The notes under the pieces are model-generated. The model ran no database searches, was not told the origin of the DNA, and saw only the letters and a list, made by a program, of their open reading frames with translations. The translations under genes and the position numbers were made by a program. Below are positions 61,950 through 64,000 of a DNA stretch of 64,000 nucleotides, in pieces; position 1 is the first letter of the stretch, and each line of letters begins with the position of its first letter. The DNA lies in the NCBI RefSeq assembly GCF_018446385.1, contig NC_055992.1, forward strand, positions 56,186,799 through 56,250,798. Reading direction: 5' to 3'. The stretch comes from Zingiber officinale. Its lineage: Eukaryota > Streptophyta > Magnoliopsida > Zingiberales > Zingiberaceae.

Positions 61950-62972
61950 TGTTGGAGGATCAGTGGCCGGCTTGAAGGGGGGTTGGATAGACGGCGCCCC
62001 CAAATACTCGCTTCCTACGTATTCGTTAGTGCGCAAGCGGAAATACAAATACTAAAGCAATGAATACGAAAGCTAAAGACAAGGAAAAGAACTAGCAAAC
62101 CAACACACGTCAATTTACGTGGTTCGGAGATGATGCTCCTACTCCACGGCTGTCCGTAAGGTGGACGATCCCGATCCTTCGGTGGATTAGCCCCCGGAAA
62201 CTCCGGCTATCTCAAGTCGCTCCTTGTGGGTGGAGAAACCTCACCACAACACACCAAGACCTCTTGGATTCCACAAACACTTGAGCACTCTTGTGACTAC
62301 TAATTAGGCTTTAACCAAGTCTAATTTCGTCGCCTTGGCCGGCCATACCAATCTCCTTCTTATAGAGCTTGGAACAAATCAGAACCTGATTTGCCCGTTA
62401 CCAGTCGACTGGTCCTTGCACCAGTCGACTGATGCCAGCCCAACGGCTATCTCAACGGCTCTCTGCTACAGTGCATCAGTCGACTGGTCCATACACCAGT
62501 CGACTGCTACAGTACGCTACAGTAACTGCTACAGTGCGCTACAGTAGTTGCTACAGTACCACTACAGTAAAACCCTAAAACTAGGATTTTACTCCGAGTA
62601 CAATCTCTCATGCACTCGTACCCTCACGACTCATTTGACTCTTCTTTGCAACCTTGACCTCTTGCCTTCAAGCCTACTTCATTTGGCTCTCGTCCCTCGG
62701 ATGCATCCAAGCCCGCGGCTCGTCTCCAATGTCATCCTTCGCGTATGCCTCGAAGTCGCTTCCCTCGGCCCTTGTCCTCGCTGCCTTGTCCACGGTCCCT
62801 CGGATGCTCCATCCTTCACCGGACCCGAAGCCGCCAACCTGAGTCATATGTGTCACCTGCAGTCCTGCACAACTCAAGTACACATATCAAATAACAAGGG
62901 TAAACCTAACTTAAACCCTTTGCCCAAACACCAAAACACATGGTCCCGCGGACCATTGGGATTGCTCCAACA
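61950..62972 (-). repeat. 3' LTR of SIRE-like copia element
   Basis: It has TG...CA ends and a short inverted end repeat TGTTGGAG...CTCCAACA. A cluster of CAGTCGACTGG motifs lies at 62400-62510, next to CTACAGTA/G repeats (62510-62570). Confidence 0.8.
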
Positions 62973-62986
62973 ATCTCCCCCTTTTT
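62973..62986 (-). promoter_or_regulatory. Polypurine tract of SIRE-like element
   Basis: On the minus strand AAAAAGGGGGAGAT immediately abuts the LTR start TGTTGGAG. Confidence 0.85.
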
Positions 62987-63445
62987 GGTGTTTGGCAATA
63001 CGTTTAAGTTAGAGAAAACAAATAGCAAATAAACATGCTAATACAATGGACTTACGATGCCAAGGCTACACACTTGGACTTATACTGCCGAATGGACTTA
63101 CATTGCCAAGGCTACACACTTGGCAACCGCCGAAACAATGCACCAAGCATTGGAACCTATCATAAGGCTCCCCCTACACCTATGCTCCCCAATGAGCTAG
63201 GATTTTTCCACGGGCTTTTTAAGAACCTATCACAAGGCTCCCCCTACGCAAAGGCACTAAAGGTTTTCCCAACTAAACCTTAATTCTCCCCCTTTGCCTA
63301 ACATCCAAAAAGTTCTCCAACAATATCCCAATTGTTGAAAATTTCTCATCCAAACTGACCATAAACTCATGTATTAATCCCCCTTGGATCCCATACATCT
63401 AAGTGAGTTGACATGGTCACAAACCAATGTTGAAAACAGTTTCAG

Positions 63446-63655
63446 ACTGGTATCAGTCGACTGCCCCAAGTGCCAGTCGACTGCCCCCTTCGACAGAACC
63501 TTACAGAAGCATTCTATGGTCGAAAAATACTGTTACCAGTCGACTGGTATCGGCACCAGTCGACTGCCCTCGTCAAAATGAGCTTACAGAACCATTCTGT
63601 GCTCAAAAACATTGTTACCAGTCGACTGGTATATGTACCAGTCGACTGGTACCCT
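63446..63655. repeat. Imperfect tandem repeats with paired GTCGAC sites
   Basis: About 2.5 units of roughly 84 bp, each with two palindromic ACCAGTCGACTGGT-like motifs about 18 bp apart and a CTTACAGAA(C/G)CATTCT phrase. Confidence 0.8.
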
Positions 63656-64000
63656 ATTTCTGAAAAAATCAGCCTTTTCAGGCCACCTTCAGAAATGCAC
63701 CAGAAATTCCCTAGACCTCCAAAATTTCCCAAATTTTGTGGAGAGGTCTATTGTACCCTTGTCTACTTGGGAAAAATATATTAAAAAATATATTTATTAC
63801 CAATCCCAAGATTGACATAAAATCCAAAACTAGCTAAACGGTTCAATTGAACCTTGACCTAAAGTCCTAGTTTTGGCTTCCTGTTGATGTACTTGCCCAT
63901 ACCAACCCACAATGCATCCCTAGCATTGGTTTATATGGCATCTATACATCCAAAACCAATTATCATGCTATATGACCCCAAATGTCATATTTCTTGCATG

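Larger units (their letters stand above)
61950..64000 (-). mobile_element. SIRE-like copia element, 3' end, runs off the window
   Basis: A 1023-bp LTR (61950-62972) runs from TGTTGGAGGATC to GCTCCAACA on the plus strand. On the minus strand it is preceded by AAAAAGGGGGAGAT, a polypurine tract, so 61950-62972 is the 3' LTR and the interior extends to the right. The LTR contains ACGTGGTTCGGAGATGATGCTC, a phrase common in SIRE/Maximus-type LTRs. No pol domain is visible in the 1 kb of interior seen; open frames there (62548-63012, 63384-63784) lack domains. The left flank TGACC (61945-61949) should recur beyond the far LTR. Confidence 0.75.

Noticed and set aside
63446..63655. Possible CRISPR-like array
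   Set aside because: Units are imperfect, spacers are not unique, and the region belongs to a plant copia element.

Overview
The window is plant nuclear DNA. Two host genes with GT-AG introns sit in a large mass of nested transposable elements. The length of the elements, the depth of nesting and the mix of families (Tekay/Del chromovirus, Tat-like gypsy, long-LTR copia, SIRE-like copia, hAT, PIF/Harbinger, TRIM, SINE) suggest a large flowering-plant genome, probably a monocot. I cannot name the species.

Layout: 1-2790 holds decayed minus-strand gypsy and copia pol fragments. 2780-6605 is a hAT element with a broken transposase. 7512-19636 (+) is the 3' part, five exons, of a glyoxylate/succinic semialdehyde reductase (GLYR, beta-hydroxyacid dehydrogenase) gene. 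Its 10.1-kb intron holds a Tekay-like LTR remnant, a second hAT element carrying a 3.3-kb solo LTR, a 543-bp segmental duplication and a short hAT MITE. 19637-21840 is intergenic.

About 21840-45499 is a four-level nest. A Tat-like gypsy 3' region (antisense ORF, tandem-repeat 3'UTR, 3' LTR, all + oriented) is split by a copia element on the minus strand (22647-39392, TSD ATCTT). The copia 3' LTR is split by a Tekay chromovirus (24696-32308, + strand). The Tekay 5' LTR contains a 734-bp TRIM (25754-26487, TSD GTTAG). The Tekay element has an odd right end: instead of a full 3' LTR there is a 108-bp perfect fold-back, so both ends of the insertion are U3 ends.

45500-46992 carries a SINE with an 18-bp TSD and a 224-bp Harbinger-type MITE. 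46993-51207 is a 4.2-kb palindrome of two head-to-head, inactivated PIF/Harbinger transposase copies that share the same nonsense codons. 51380-59340 is a second host gene: five coding exons and a predicted 599-residue, probably nuclear protein with a basic patch, helical segments and an AT-hook-like motif; its function is unknown. 59340-61949 is gene-free repeat-like DNA. 61950-64000 is the 3' LTR and adjoining interior of a SIRE-like copia element on the minus strand that runs off the window.

No bacterial-type system, CRISPR array or rRNA gene was seen. The novelty here is in element structure (fold-back retrotransposon end, Harbinger palindrome, deep nesting), not in a new gene system.
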